A stretch of 37,281 bases of DNA, from the NCBI GenBank assembly GCA_947450695.1, contig CANFWV010000034.1, forward strand, positions 1 through 37,281, given 5' to 3'. A program made the position numbers and the translations under genes. The stretch comes from Comamonadaceae bacterium (lineage in GTDB: Bacteria; Pseudomonadota; Gammaproteobacteria; Burkholderiales; Burkholderiaceae_C). This document shows positions 15,429 through 22,915 of the stretch, piece after piece. The first letter of the stretch is position 1, and the number at the start of each line of letters is the position of its first letter. The notes under the pieces are model-generated. The model was not told the DNA's origin and did not search any database. It saw nothing but the letters and a program-made list of their open reading frames with translations.

Positions 15429-16421
15429 TTAAAGCAAAGGCGTGTCTGTGGGCGGCGTGCTTGGCGCCGACAGTCCGGCGCCGTCGCGTTGACGCACCAG
15501 AAAGGTCGGCCGCTGCTTCACTTCTTCATAAATTCGACCGACATATTCGGCCACCACGCCAATGCCCAACATTTGAACGCCACTTAAAAACAAGGTACTG
15601 ACCATGACGGTGGCGTAACCCGGCACATCAATGCCCCAGACGAAATAGTCAATGGTGATCCACACGCCATAAGCCACCGACAAAACCGCCATCATCAACC
15701 CGAGCAAGGCCAATAAACGCAGTGGCGCAATCGAAAATGCGGTGAATCCAGTCAAGGCCAGTTTCACGGATCCCATCAGTCCAAAATTGCTTTTCCCTAC
15801 TTGACGCAACAGCGGTTCGTAATCAATGGCAATGCTCGGGAACCCGACCCATGCATACAGCCCCTTCATGAAACGATTGCGCTCCGGCAAGGCATTCAAG
15901 GCATTCACCACCGAACGGTCCATCAAGCGGAAGTCGCCGGCGTGGGCTGGAATCTTCACACGGTTACCAAAATTCACCAACTCATAAAACAAACCCGTGA
16001 GATGACGCTGCAACGGCGTCTGATCGTGACGCGAGCGGCGCACGGCGTAGACCACATCCATGCCCTTCTGCCATTGCGCCAACATCTCAGGTAACAGCGA
16101 TACCGGGTGCTGACCATCAGCATCCATCAGAACCACAACGTCGCCGCGAGTGGCCTGCAAGCCAGCCGTCAAGGCGGACTCTTTGCCAAAATTACGCGAC
16201 AGTTCCAAGACCACGACTTCGGGATGAATGTCGCTCAAACGGCGCGCCACTTTCAGCGTGTCGTCACGACTGCCATCGTCAATGATGATCAGTTCAACTG
16301 CCGAGAAAAGTCCGTGCAGCGTCTTCAATATGTCCGGCACCACATTGGGAAGATTGCCAGCTTCATTGAAAGCGGGCAACACGCAAGAAACTGTGGGCGT
16401 TCGTTGTTGTCGAGAAGTCAT
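15429..16421 (-). CDS. GT2 glycosyltransferase, GtrB/ArnC-like (undecaprenyl-phosphate sugar synthase)
   Basis: A 330-residue transferase of the DPM1/GtrB/ArnC type. The cytoplasmic GT-A domain shows VSCVLPAFNEAGNL, IIIDDGSRDDT and the metal-binding VLMDADGQHP; the block HAGDFRLMDRSVV is typical of polyprenyl-phosphate sugar synthases. Two C-terminal membrane helices (about residues 235-260 and 272-295) are followed by the family signature EYVGRIYEEVKQRPTFLV. It should move a sugar from a nucleotide donor to undecaprenyl phosphate. The donor sugar cannot be read from sequence. In context it would supply the substrate for the neighbouring deacetylase and ArnT-like enzyme. It lies upstream of gtrA in the same operon. 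Confidence 0.92.
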   Translation of the reverse strand: MTSRQQRTPTVSCVLPAFNEAGNLPNVVPDILKTLHGLFSAVELIIIDDGSRDDTLKVARRLSDIHPEVVVLELSRNFGKESALTAGLQATRGDVVVLMDADGQHPVSLLPEMLAQWQKGMDVVYAVRRSRHDQTPLQRHLTGLFYELVNFGNRVKIPAHAGDFRLMDRSVVNALNALPERNRFMKGLYAWVGFPSIAIDYEPLLRQVGKSNFGLMGSVKLALTGFTAFSIAPLRLLALLGLMMAVLSVAYGVWITIDYFVWGIDVPGYATVMVSTLFLSGVQMLGIGVVAEYVGRIYEEVKQRPTFLVRQRDGAGLSAPSTPPTDTPLL

Positions 16422-16443
16422 AGGTCGACATCATGCCAAAGAA

Positions 16444-16464
16444 ATTTGTCGATATTGAACAAAT
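16444..16464. promoter_or_regulatory. Inverted repeat upstream of the gtrB-gtrA pair
   Basis: ATTTGT (16444-16449) and ACAAAT (16459-16464) are separated by nine A/T-rich bases, 23 bases upstream of the GT2 ATG. The size and spacing resemble a dimeric regulator site. There is no direct support, and AT-rich sequence makes chance repeats likely. Confidence 0.25.
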
Positions 16465-16543
16465 CTACAGAGGTCGGTCGCAATCACCAGCATTCGACCG
16501 CCCTTTCGAGATCCAATAGCTCGCAGCCCTTAGGCCAAACGTA

Positions 16544-18316
16544 TCAGGCCGCGTCAGGGGCATCGTAAATCTTGACCGCATTTCGTCCAGCAACTTTCGC
16601 CTGGTACATGGCCTTATCTGCCCAAGTGAGGATCTCTTCCTCACTGGCCTCATGGCCACCGTAAGTCGCCACACCGATGCTGGCTGTACAGTCATGTTCA
16701 ATTATTGCGTCTGGCCTGCCCTTTGTCTTGAGGGTGAGGCGGTAAGGCTCAGCCAGTTTGGCACGAATTTTGTCAGCCACAATTTTGGCCTGTAATGCCG
16801 ATCCAGCTTTGTCCATACCAAGGTCACTTAACAGCACAACGAACTCATCACCCCCAAAACGCGAAACGGTGTCAATCGATCGAACGCACGATTTCATCCG
16901 TGTCGCGACTTCAATCAACAACAGGTCGCCAGCCTTGTGCCCGTACAAATCATTCAGTGGCTTGAAGTTATCCAAGTCGACAAACATCAAGGCACCATAT
17001 CGATGGCTGCGTTTGACGAATGCCATATCGTGTCTCAATCGATCAACCAACAAACGACGATTAGGTAACTCCGTGAGCTCGTCATAAAAAGCCAGCTCTT
17101 GCACTTGATCCTGTAGCTTTTTACGCTCAGTTTCATCACGGTTGCTCCCCCGAAAACCGTTCGGGTTTCCCGCCTCATCGAAGACCGGGCGACAAATGTG
17201 GGAGATCCATCGGGTGAGCCCCGCTTTGGTCAAAATGCGAAAGTAAATTGGCTCAGGGATACCCAATTCAGACAACTCGTGGACGTGAGCAATGTAAAGA
17301 GATTGATCATCTGCATGAATAATTTTCGTCAACAGTGCGGGCGTTTGGTAAAACTCGACGGCGGTATAACCCGTCAGTTCCAGACACGAGGGCGATACAT
17401 AGCGCAACGATCCATCTGGCAAGACCCAATACCCCCAATCTGTCGTGTAGTCCAATACCGTACGGTAACGACACTCCGCATCGCGAAGGGCAATTTCTGT
17501 CCGCTTTTGCTCGGTGATGTCCTGCACAATGCCAACCATCCGGCCACCGGATGCATGACTGCCATTTTGTTGTTCCCCAACAGCCCAAATCCAACGAATT
17601 TCTCCATCAACCCGGCGAATGCGACATTGAAAATCCCATGCTTTGTGCTGCTTCACCGCCTCCGTGAATTTTTGATCCACCTCCACTCGATCTGACAACA
17701 ATACGTGCTGCAAAAACATCTCGTAAGTCCAATTTTGCAGTGCTTCCTTGTAGCCAAATATCCGGTCGTGCTCCAGCGACCTGCTCGATGTATGCTCGTC
17801 CAAATCAAGCTCCCAAGCCCCAGTGTGTGTCTTTTCAAGCGCAAAATTTACCCTCGAGGCCATCTCTCGCAACAGTTTTTTTAACCGCTTTGTGTCTGTC
17901 ACATCGTGCACGATGACGAGCACGCAGATCGGATTTTCCGCCTCGTCGCGAACCACTCTGGCATTGAAAAGCACTTCATGAGGTTCCCCTGATGCGTGAA
18001 GAATTTCCATAGGCCAATCATTCAAGTCGCCTTGGGTCAAGACCTGTTGCCATCTGTCATGCATTTCAAGCGGATGGGTGAAATAGTCTTTGAAAAGGCT
18101 GCCCGCCAAAGCCTTGCTACTCTTGCCCGTGATGTTGATGGCCGCTGTATTGGCGTCCAAGATCTTGCCGCCAAGGTCTACTGCGAAAAACGGGTCTCGA
18201 GTGATCTCAATCAGATGATGGAGATATTTGGACGAAAGCTGCTCAGCAACAGACCACGGCTGCAGCGTTTCAATGCGTTGTTCTAAGGTCACCCCCCCCC
18301 CCCCGGGGGCGTACAT
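16544..18316 (-). CDS. Diguanylate cyclase with three PAS domains
   Basis: A soluble signalling protein of 590 residues from the ATG at 18316. Three PAS/PAC units lie at about 35-150, 165-280 and 290-405; the PAC ends read VIVHDVTDTKRLK, VGIVQDITEQKRTE and GSNRDETERKKLQ. The GGDEF domain begins near 415, has intact GGDEF at 488-492 for c-di-GMP synthesis, and an RXXD inhibitory site (RSID) five residues earlier. No membrane segment is seen, so it senses cytoplasmic signals. Near the N-terminus lies a run of 13 G (sense strand), encoding four glycines. The start is therefore uncertain: ATG 18316 and TTG 18358 lie before the run, whereas GTG 18290-18292 begins at its last G. See findings. Confidence 0.9.
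   Translation of the reverse strand: MYAPGGGGVTLEQRIETLQPWSVAEQLSSKYLHHLIEITRDPFFAVDLGGKILDANTAAINITGKSSKALAGSLFKDYFTHPLEMHDRWQQVLTQGDLNDWPMEILHASGEPHEVLFNARVVRDEAENPICVLVIVHDVTDTKRLKKLLREMASRVNFALEKTHTGAWELDLDEHTSSRSLEHDRIFGYKEALQNWTYEMFLQHVLLSDRVEVDQKFTEAVKQHKAWDFQCRIRRVDGEIRWIWAVGEQQNGSHASGGRMVGIVQDITEQKRTEIALRDAECRYRTVLDYTTDWGYWVLPDGSLRYVSPSCLELTGYTAVEFYQTPALLTKIIHADDQSLYIAHVHELSELGIPEPIYFRILTKAGLTRWISHICRPVFDEAGNPNGFRGSNRDETERKKLQDQVQELAFYDELTELPNRRLLVDRLRHDMAFVKRSHRYGALMFVDLDNFKPLNDLYGHKAGDLLLIEVATRMKSCVRSIDTVSRFGGDEFVVLLSDLGMDKAGSALQAKIVADKIRAKLAEPYRLTLKTKGRPDAIIEHDCTASIGVATYGGHEASEEEILTWADKAMYQAKVAGRNAVKIYDAPDAA
18292..18304. repeat. Homopolymer of 13 C (G on the coding strand)
   Basis: Thirteen C residues in a row, followed directly by five G, lie at the very 5' end of the diguanylate cyclase gene. 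Runs this long are prone to slipped-strand mispairing. No comparable run occurs elsewhere in the window except a 9-base run at 28998-29006. Confidence 0.9.
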
Positions 18317-18572
18317 CCGCCAACGAACAGCGTTTGATTTGCGCCTCCAGACAAGCAACCAACACTGAGAATGAGGTGACTCAAAAATAACTCCTGTCGA
18401 GATTTTTCACATGACCGGGTTGAAATCTCAAGACCCGTCCATTGATTGAAATTGAAAAACGTGAGTCGGTATGTCGTTCAAGAACTGACGAAAGGCGTCA
18501 TCCAAATTCGTTTCTTGACAGCCTCGTCCGCGCCAATGAATTGGTGCTACATTGAATTTTTGAGGACGTCTT
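18317..18572. other. Intergenic region between the diguanylate cyclase and the small secreted protein
   Basis: These 256 bases separate two divergent genes. TTGACA at 18515-18520 is a perfect -35 sequence for the plus-strand gene, but no good -10 box stands 16-18 bases downstream. No hairpin or small conserved reading frame is evident. Confidence 0.35.
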
Positions 18573-18917
18573 ATGAAAAAAATGATTCTGTTGCTTTTAT
18601 TAACAACAGCCGTGCTCACCAATGCATTCGCCGACAGAGATCGTGTTGAGCGCAGAGAGGAGTCCGAACGCCGTCCTCATCCGGACGCTCGTTGGAACAA
18701 CGATGCGGGCTGGTTGTTACCGGCGATCATCGGTGGTGCATTGGTCTATGGCGCAGTCAACAGCCAGCCACGACCGGCCGTCATTTCGCAACAACCGCAG
18801 CAACAGTTCTACCCTGTTGAGCCCAACAGGCCCCAGCAAGCGCCCATAGGTTTCCACTGGGAACAAATCTTAGATGCCAACTGCAATTGCTATCGCGTGG
18901 TGATGGTTAGGAACTAA
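18573..18917 (+). CDS. Small exported protein of unknown function
   Basis: A 114-residue protein I do not recognise. A clear signal peptide (MKKMILLLLLTTAVLTNAFA) would be cut after residue 20. The mature part has a charged, arginine-rich stretch (DRDRVERREESERRP), a short hydrophobic stretch with glycine and alanine (WLLPAIIGGALVYGAV) that could span or touch the membrane, a glutamine/proline-rich linker, and an ending with two close cysteines (NCNCYRVVMVRN). GAGGA lies six bases before the ATG, an excellent ribosome site. It stands alone, followed by a hairpin at 18972-19000. Periplasmic or envelope location is likely; function is unknown. Confidence 0.75.
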   Translation: MKKMILLLLLTTAVLTNAFADRDRVERREESERRPHPDARWNNDAGWLLPAIIGGALVYGAVNSQPRPAVISQQPQQQFYPVEPNRPQQAPIGFHWEQILDANCNCYRVVMVRN

Positions 18918-18971
18918 CAAGCTGCCTGCTGACTGCGACATCACTACAGCTCTCAAGTAGCGGCAAAAGAA

Positions 18972-19000
18972 AAAGCGGCTGTCTTTTAAACAGCCGCTTT
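18972..19000 (-). terminator. Terminator of the CAT-anticodon tRNA (possibly bidirectional)
   Basis: The 10-bp stem AAAGCGGCTG (18972-18981) / CAGCCGCTTT (18991-19000) has a 9-base loop. On the minus strand it is followed by TTTTTCTTTT-like sequence, a good tail nine bases past the tRNA end. On the plus strand it lies after the small exported protein gene. Confidence 0.8.
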
Positions 19001-19008
19001 CATATAGA

Positions 19009-19085
19009 TGGTAGGGCGTGAGTGACTTGAACACTCGACCAAAGGATTATGAGTCCTCTGCTCTAACCAACTGAGCTAACGCCCC
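19009..19085 (-). tRNA. tRNA with CAT anticodon (elongator tRNA-Met or tRNA-Ile2)
   Basis: A 77-nt tRNA with encoded CCA. The acceptor is GGGGCGT/ACGCCCT with a G1-U72 wobble, D-arm TAGCTCAGTTGGTTAGAG, anticodon stem-loop GGACT-CATAATCC region with CAT, and T-arm GAGTG-TTCAAGT-CACTC. It is not an initiator, since that has an unpaired C1-A72. The CAT anticodon can be methionine or, after TilS lysidine modification of C34, isoleucine AUA. The TTTGGTCG stretch after the anticodon stem resembles E. coli tRNA-Ile2, but I cannot decide by eye. Confidence 0.93.
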
Positions 19086-19097
19086 GAACCAACGATG

Positions 19098-19103
19098 ATT
19101 GTA
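19098..19103 (-). promoter_or_regulatory. Probable -10 box of the CAT-anticodon tRNA
   Basis: TACAAT on the minus strand ends 12 bases before the mature tRNA and matches five of six consensus positions. The -35 region at the expected distance (GATCCC) is poor. Cotranscription from the upstream Bug gene, whose stop is 39 bases before the tRNA, is also possible. Confidence 0.4.
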
Positions 19104-19124
19104 AGGGGCCGACTACCGTCGGGA

Positions 19125-20105
19125 TCATTGCTCTATGGTGATGTTGCGCTCTTTGATGATCTTGGCCCAAGTCTTGGACTCTTTCGAAATGTAACTGGTC
19201 AGCTCCTCGCGCGTCCCAGGGGCTAGCGTCAACCCTTGCTGCTTCAGCAACTTGGCGGTATCGGGATCAGTGATCACCTTCACCAGCTCTTTATTCCACC
19301 GGGCCAACATAGCGGGGGAGGTTTTTGCGGACGCAACAAACGCATACCAATTATCGGCATCAAAACCTGGATAACCTGACTCGGAGATGGTCGGAATTTC
19401 GGGGAAAAGCTCAACACGCTTGGCACTCGTCAGCGCCAGCGGAATCAACTTGCCGGAGCGAATATGCGTGGCGGCGGAAGGCAAGGCTGCGTAATAAACC
19501 GTCACACGGTTGCCCATCACATCGACCGTCGCAGCGCCACCGCCCTTATACGGTACATGCACGACATCGATGCCCGCACGCTGATTGAAGAGTTCTCCCT
19601 GCAAATGCGATGCTGACCCGGAACCGGTTGACGCGAAGGTTAGTTTTCCAGGGTTATTTTTAGCAAGGTCTACGAAATCCTTGAGCGTTTTGAGGCCAGA
19701 CTCCGGCGACACCAACAAGACGTTTGGAAAACTCGCCCCCATCACGATGGGCGCAATGTCCTTGACGGGGTCATAGGGAATCTTCATGAGATGAGAGGCA
19801 ATTGACAATGGACCAATTGAGCTCAACAGCAAGACGGAACCATCGGCCCGTCCGGTCGCAACGGTGTTGGCGACAATGTTGCCCCCGGCGCCAGGCTTGT
19901 TGTCGACAACCACACTTTGACCAATGTTTTCGGCCAGTTTTCTGCCAATGATGCGCGCGGCAATGTCATTGGCGCCACCCGGTGGAAAGCCCACGTAAAG
20001 CGTGACGCCCTTGGTGGGTGGAAAATCTTGCGAGCATGCGCTACCAGCAGAAGAGACCAACACGGCAAAGGTCAACAACGCCATGATTGAGACTTTATTT
20101 TTCAT
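19125..20105 (-). CDS. Bug family periplasmic substrate-binding protein (tripartite tricarboxylate transporter type)
   Basis: A 326-residue secreted binding protein. Residues 1-26 are a signal peptide (basic MKNKVSI then hydrophobic, ending SSAGSACSQ); a cysteine near the cleavage site leaves lipid attachment possible. The mature N-terminus has the Bug signature VGFPPGGANDIAARII, with the ligand loop VDNKPGAGGNIVANTVA and the later block VPYKGGGAATVDVMGN. These proteins bind small carboxylates or related metabolites. No TctA/TctB membrane genes are nearby; orphan Bug genes are abundant in Betaproteobacteria. The ATG at 20105 starts a good signal peptide; an upstream in-frame start at 20144 would add 13 polar residues and is rejected. 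Ligand unknown. Confidence 0.93.
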   Translation of the reverse strand: MKNKVSIMALLTFAVLVSSAGSACSQDFPPTKGVTLYVGFPPGGANDIAARIIGRKLAENIGQSVVVDNKPGAGGNIVANTVATGRADGSVLLLSSIGPLSIASHLMKIPYDPVKDIAPIVMGASFPNVLLVSPESGLKTLKDFVDLAKNNPGKLTFASTGSGSASHLQGELFNQRAGIDVVHVPYKGGGAATVDVMGNRVTVYYAALPSAATHIRSGKLIPLALTSAKRVELFPEIPTISESGYPGFDADNWYAFVASAKTSPAMLARWNKELVKVITDPDTAKLLKQQGLTLAPGTREELTSYISKESKTWAKIIKERNITIEQ

Positions 20106-20134
20106 TGAAACCCTAAAGGTGGTGAAGTGCGACC

Positions 20135-20830
20135 TTAAGTCCAACTCTCCAGTTGCCAGCGGAAGTGGTCTTCCCGTCCAGTCCCTGCTCTTCTGCCGGC
20201 CATTCTGTAATCGCCATCTGTTTCTCTAACAACCCAGCGACCGATTTCAGGGGCGAACCAAAGGGTGTCGCGTCTGGCTGTGTCCAGTCTGGTGATATCG
20301 TGATGACTCAGTCGGATTCGTTTGTCAATGCGAACCGTGTCAAACGTGCCGCAGGCAAGTTGAACCCGTTCCCAACCGGTCACCGTCGTTGTTGCATGGA
20401 TCCAATAGCGAAACGATGACGTTCCCGACTGGTAATGCATGTCGTTAGATTGGCTTGCACCTACGGTGAAATTGTCCAACCACAATGGCAGGGATGTTTC
20501 GTAGGTTTGCAGCAGATCCCAATACGGATCTTGCTTCACCTGGCCCCACACGGTCTGAAACTCATCACCCAGATCGACATTATTTTTTGAATGCCGGCTG
20601 ATGCGTATGCCGCCATCTAAGTTGACAATTTTTTCTTTGACGGTGTCCAGCAATTGGCTGTTGTAAAAGTTGACCTTGCTGTAAGTCCAACTTTGCCCTA
20701 ACGCTGGCAGGCGAACTGAACCAATGGGTCCGCCGCTGCGCATGCTAGATGTCGCTAGCGGCGGAAGGTATTGAATAGCGCAGCCTGTGGGGAGGGCCAA
20801 GAACGCCAGCAGTGATCGGCGTTTAAGCAT
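20135..20830 (-). CDS. Hypothetical exported protein, possible lipoprotein
   Basis: A 231-residue protein I do not recognise. The N-terminus MLKRRSLLAFLALPTGCAIQ is a signal peptide; cysteine 17 could be lipidated although the residue three before it is proline, not the usual leucine-type residue. The remainder has no membrane helix and many aromatic residues in beta-like alternation (WTYSKVNFYN, FRYWIHATTTVTGWERVQL, DTLWFAPEIGRWVVRE). The block ending in FAPEIGRWVVRE resembles exported DUF3108-like beta-rich proteins in general style only. It begins five bases after the stop of the TPR protein gene and is likely cotranscribed with it, suggesting a shared envelope role. Confidence 0.7.
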   Translation of the reverse strand: MLKRRSLLAFLALPTGCAIQYLPPLATSSMRSGGPIGSVRLPALGQSWTYSKVNFYNSQLLDTVKEKIVNLDGGIRISRHSKNNVDLGDEFQTVWGQVKQDPYWDLLQTYETSLPLWLDNFTVGASQSNDMHYQSGTSSFRYWIHATTTVTGWERVQLACGTFDTVRIDKRIRLSHHDITRLDTARRDTLWFAPEIGRWVVRETDGDYRMAGRRAGTGREDHFRWQLESWT

Positions 20831-20835
20831 AAAAA

Positions 20836-21765
20836 TTAGCTGTCCCAGTCGCCACCGCCACCGCCAGCATCAGCGCTGCCGCCGTCATCCCAAGAGCCAT
20901 TGTCCGTGATGCCAAAATTTTGGCCGCCCATGTTGCTGTTGTTGTCGACAATCGGTTCGTAATTGTTGCCGCTGTTATTGGCCAGTCGGGATGAACCGTC
21001 ATGATTTCCGTCACTGTTACCCATCAGACTTTTCCCGATGGCTTGAGCGGCCATCATGCCGGCACCCACCGCCAAACCTGTTGCCAGACCACCTGCAATA
21101 TTGCTGCCTATACCGCTGGCTGGCGGCTGACCGTAGACAGGGGTAGCAGGCCCGCTGCCCATACCGAAGGTTTGGGGTCCGCTCAAACCATTACCCGCCG
21201 GGCTGCCCATGGGAGCTTGATTGACCGGATTGCCATAAGGAGGCTGGGCATGGAACTCGACGGCTGCGTCTTTACGGCGAAACATGAAGTAACCGATAAG
21301 CATCACACCACCCGCCAACAGCAAAGGCATTCCCCAAGAAAAACTGGAAGCCGGCGCAGCCGAACCTGAATAACCCGTGAGATGGTTTGGCGACGCATTG
21401 CCATTACCCGATGACTGCTGAACAGGCCGGGCAGAAATTTTGGCGCGCAGGTTCTGAACCGCTTCAGCCTTGGCAAATGGCAGACCGGGCGACAGCCTTT
21501 CGGCGGTCGCGAGCATGTCGCTGGCGCGGCCGTTCAGCCCTTGCTTGGCAAACAGCTCCGCCTGCACAAAGTGCGCCTTGGCGCTGTTGGGGTGGGCCAC
21601 CAAGACTTGTTGAATCATGGTCTGAGCTTGGTCCATTTTTCCGGATTGAGCTGCCTCATAGACCTGGTTAAGGGTGGGTTCGGACTGGGCGAAAGCCAAG
21701 CCAAAGCCCAGCATGGCGGCAATGGCAAGCCACTTGCCTAAGCGTTGAGTAAAAGCACCGAGCAT
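20836..21765 (-). CDS. TPR-containing membrane protein with glycine/aspartate-rich C-terminus
   Basis: A 309-residue protein. Residues 1-26 form a signal sequence or first helix (WLAIAAMLGFGLAFAQ). Residues 30-110 hold about two TPR-like repeats (LNQVYEAAQSGKMDQAQTMI; AKAHFVQAELFAKQGLNGRA). A low-complexity linker leads to a membrane helix at about 144-162 followed by RRK. A proline/glycine-rich region, a second glycine-alanine hydrophobic segment at about 223-248, and an asparagine-, then aspartate/glycine-rich tail ending GGGGGDWDS complete it. AAAGGT lies six bases upstream of the ATG. I do not recognise a specific function; TPRs suggest protein binding. It is the first gene of a pair with the following hypothetical. 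Confidence 0.8.
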   Translation of the reverse strand: MLGAFTQRLGKWLAIAAMLGFGLAFAQSEPTLNQVYEAAQSGKMDQAQTMIQQVLVAHPNSAKAHFVQAELFAKQGLNGRASDMLATAERLSPGLPFAKAEAVQNLRAKISARPVQQSSGNGNASPNHLTGYSGSAAPASSFSWGMPLLLAGGVMLIGYFMFRRKDAAVEFHAQPPYGNPVNQAPMGSPAGNGLSGPQTFGMGSGPATPVYGQPPASGIGSNIAGGLATGLAVGAGMMAAQAIGKSLMGNSDGNHDGSSRLANNSGNNYEPIVDNNSNMGGQNFGITDNGSWDDGGSADAGGGGGDWDS

Positions 21766-21849
21766 GGAATTACCTTTGAAGTGTTAAAGCCGAACCGTTG
21801 CAAGGTGGAGGCATTCAAAGCCGATGCAAGGCCTCCAAGAAATCGAATT

Positions 21850-22866
21850 CTATTTGCTATGACTCAAAGCTGTGCTCACCAGCTTGGATGTGATGTCGAC
21901 GATTTGAATCATTTTTTCGTACGGCATGCGCATCGGGCCGATCACGCCCAGTGTGCCGACAACCTGTCCATCGACTTCGTAAGGCGCGGTCACCACGGAC
22001 AGTTCTTGGTAGGGGATGACTTGGCTTTCGCCGCCGATGTAAATACGCACACCTTCTGCGCGGCTGGAAACGTCTAGCAAGCGCATGAGCTGGGCTTTTT
22101 GTTCAAACAGATCGAAAAGTTTGCGTAGGCTGCTCATGTCACCTGAAAAGTCGCTGATGGCCAGCAAATTTCGCTCACCCGAGACCACGACTTCTTCGCT
22201 AGCCTCAATCGCTTCAGCGCTGACTTTGACCGCGGCCTGCATCAGACAGGCGATTTCACCACGCAAGGCTTCAACCTCGTTTTTCAACCGCTCGCGAACT
22301 TCTTCCATGGCCATGCCAGCGTAATGCGAATTCAAAAAATTGGCGGCTTCGATCAGCTGACTCTGCGCGAAATCGGTTTCCGTGAAGATCACCCGGTTTT
22401 GAACATCACCATCAGGCGACACAATGATGACTAAAACTCGCCTGTCTGAGAGCCGAAGAAATTCAATGTGGCGAAACACCGAGGTACGCCGTGGGGCCAT
22501 CACCACACCCACGAACTGGGACAGGCTAGAAAGCATGTGTGCAGCATTGGTCAGAACTTTTTGCGGCTGGTCGGGTGCCAGCCTTTGCCCCCCCATCAAT
22601 CCAGAACCAAGATGCGAAGGTTGCAAAGTGAGCATGGTGTCAACAAACAGCCGATAACCCCGGGCAGTGGGCACCCGCCCAGCGGAGGTGTGCGGGCTGA
22701 TGATCAGCCCCTGCTCCTCCAGGTCGCTCATGACATTGCGGATAGTCGCCGGCGACAACTCCACCCCGGAGGCCTTGGACAGCGTGCGTGAGCCCACCGG
22801 CTGGCCGTCAGCAATGTAGCGCTCGACAAGCGCTTTGAGCAATAACTTCGCACGATCATCAAGCAT
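21850..22866 (-). CDS. hrcA: Heat-inducible transcription repressor HrcA
   Basis: A 338-residue repressor that binds CIRCE operators before groESL and dnaK-type genes and is kept active by GroEL. The N-terminal winged helix contains [32 protein letters not shown], diagnostic for HrcA. The central GAF-like domain and C-terminal dimerisation region have the blocks [46 protein letters not shown] and [17 protein letters not shown]. No CIRCE repeat was found in the 49 bases upstream, so autoregulation through CIRCE is not supported here. It is divergent from nadK. Confidence 0.95.
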   Translation of the reverse strand: MLDDRAKLLLKALVERYIADGQPVGSRTLSKASGVELSPATIRNVMSDLEEQGLIISPHTSAGRVPTARGYRLFVDTMLTLQPSHLGSGLMGGQRLAPDQPQKVLTNAAHMLSSLSQFVGVVMAPRRTSVFRHIEFLRLSDRRVLVIIVSPDGDVQNRVIFTETDFAQSQLIEAANFLNSHYAGMAMEEVRERLKNEVEALRGEIACLMQAAVKVSAEAIEASEEVVVSGERNLLAISDFSGDMSSLRKLFDLFEQKAQLMRLLDVSSRAEGVRIYIGGESQVIPYQELSVVTAPYEVDGQVVGTLGVIGPMRMPYEKMIQIVDITSKLVSTALSHSK

Positions 22867-22915
22867 GCTGGCGATTCTACGGATTCACGCGTCTCGGTTG
22901 TGATGTAATTTATAA

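Noticed and set aside
22867-22915. Possible CIRCE operator upstream of hrcA
   Set aside because: No TTAGCACTC/GAGTGCTAA-type repeat is present in this short gap.
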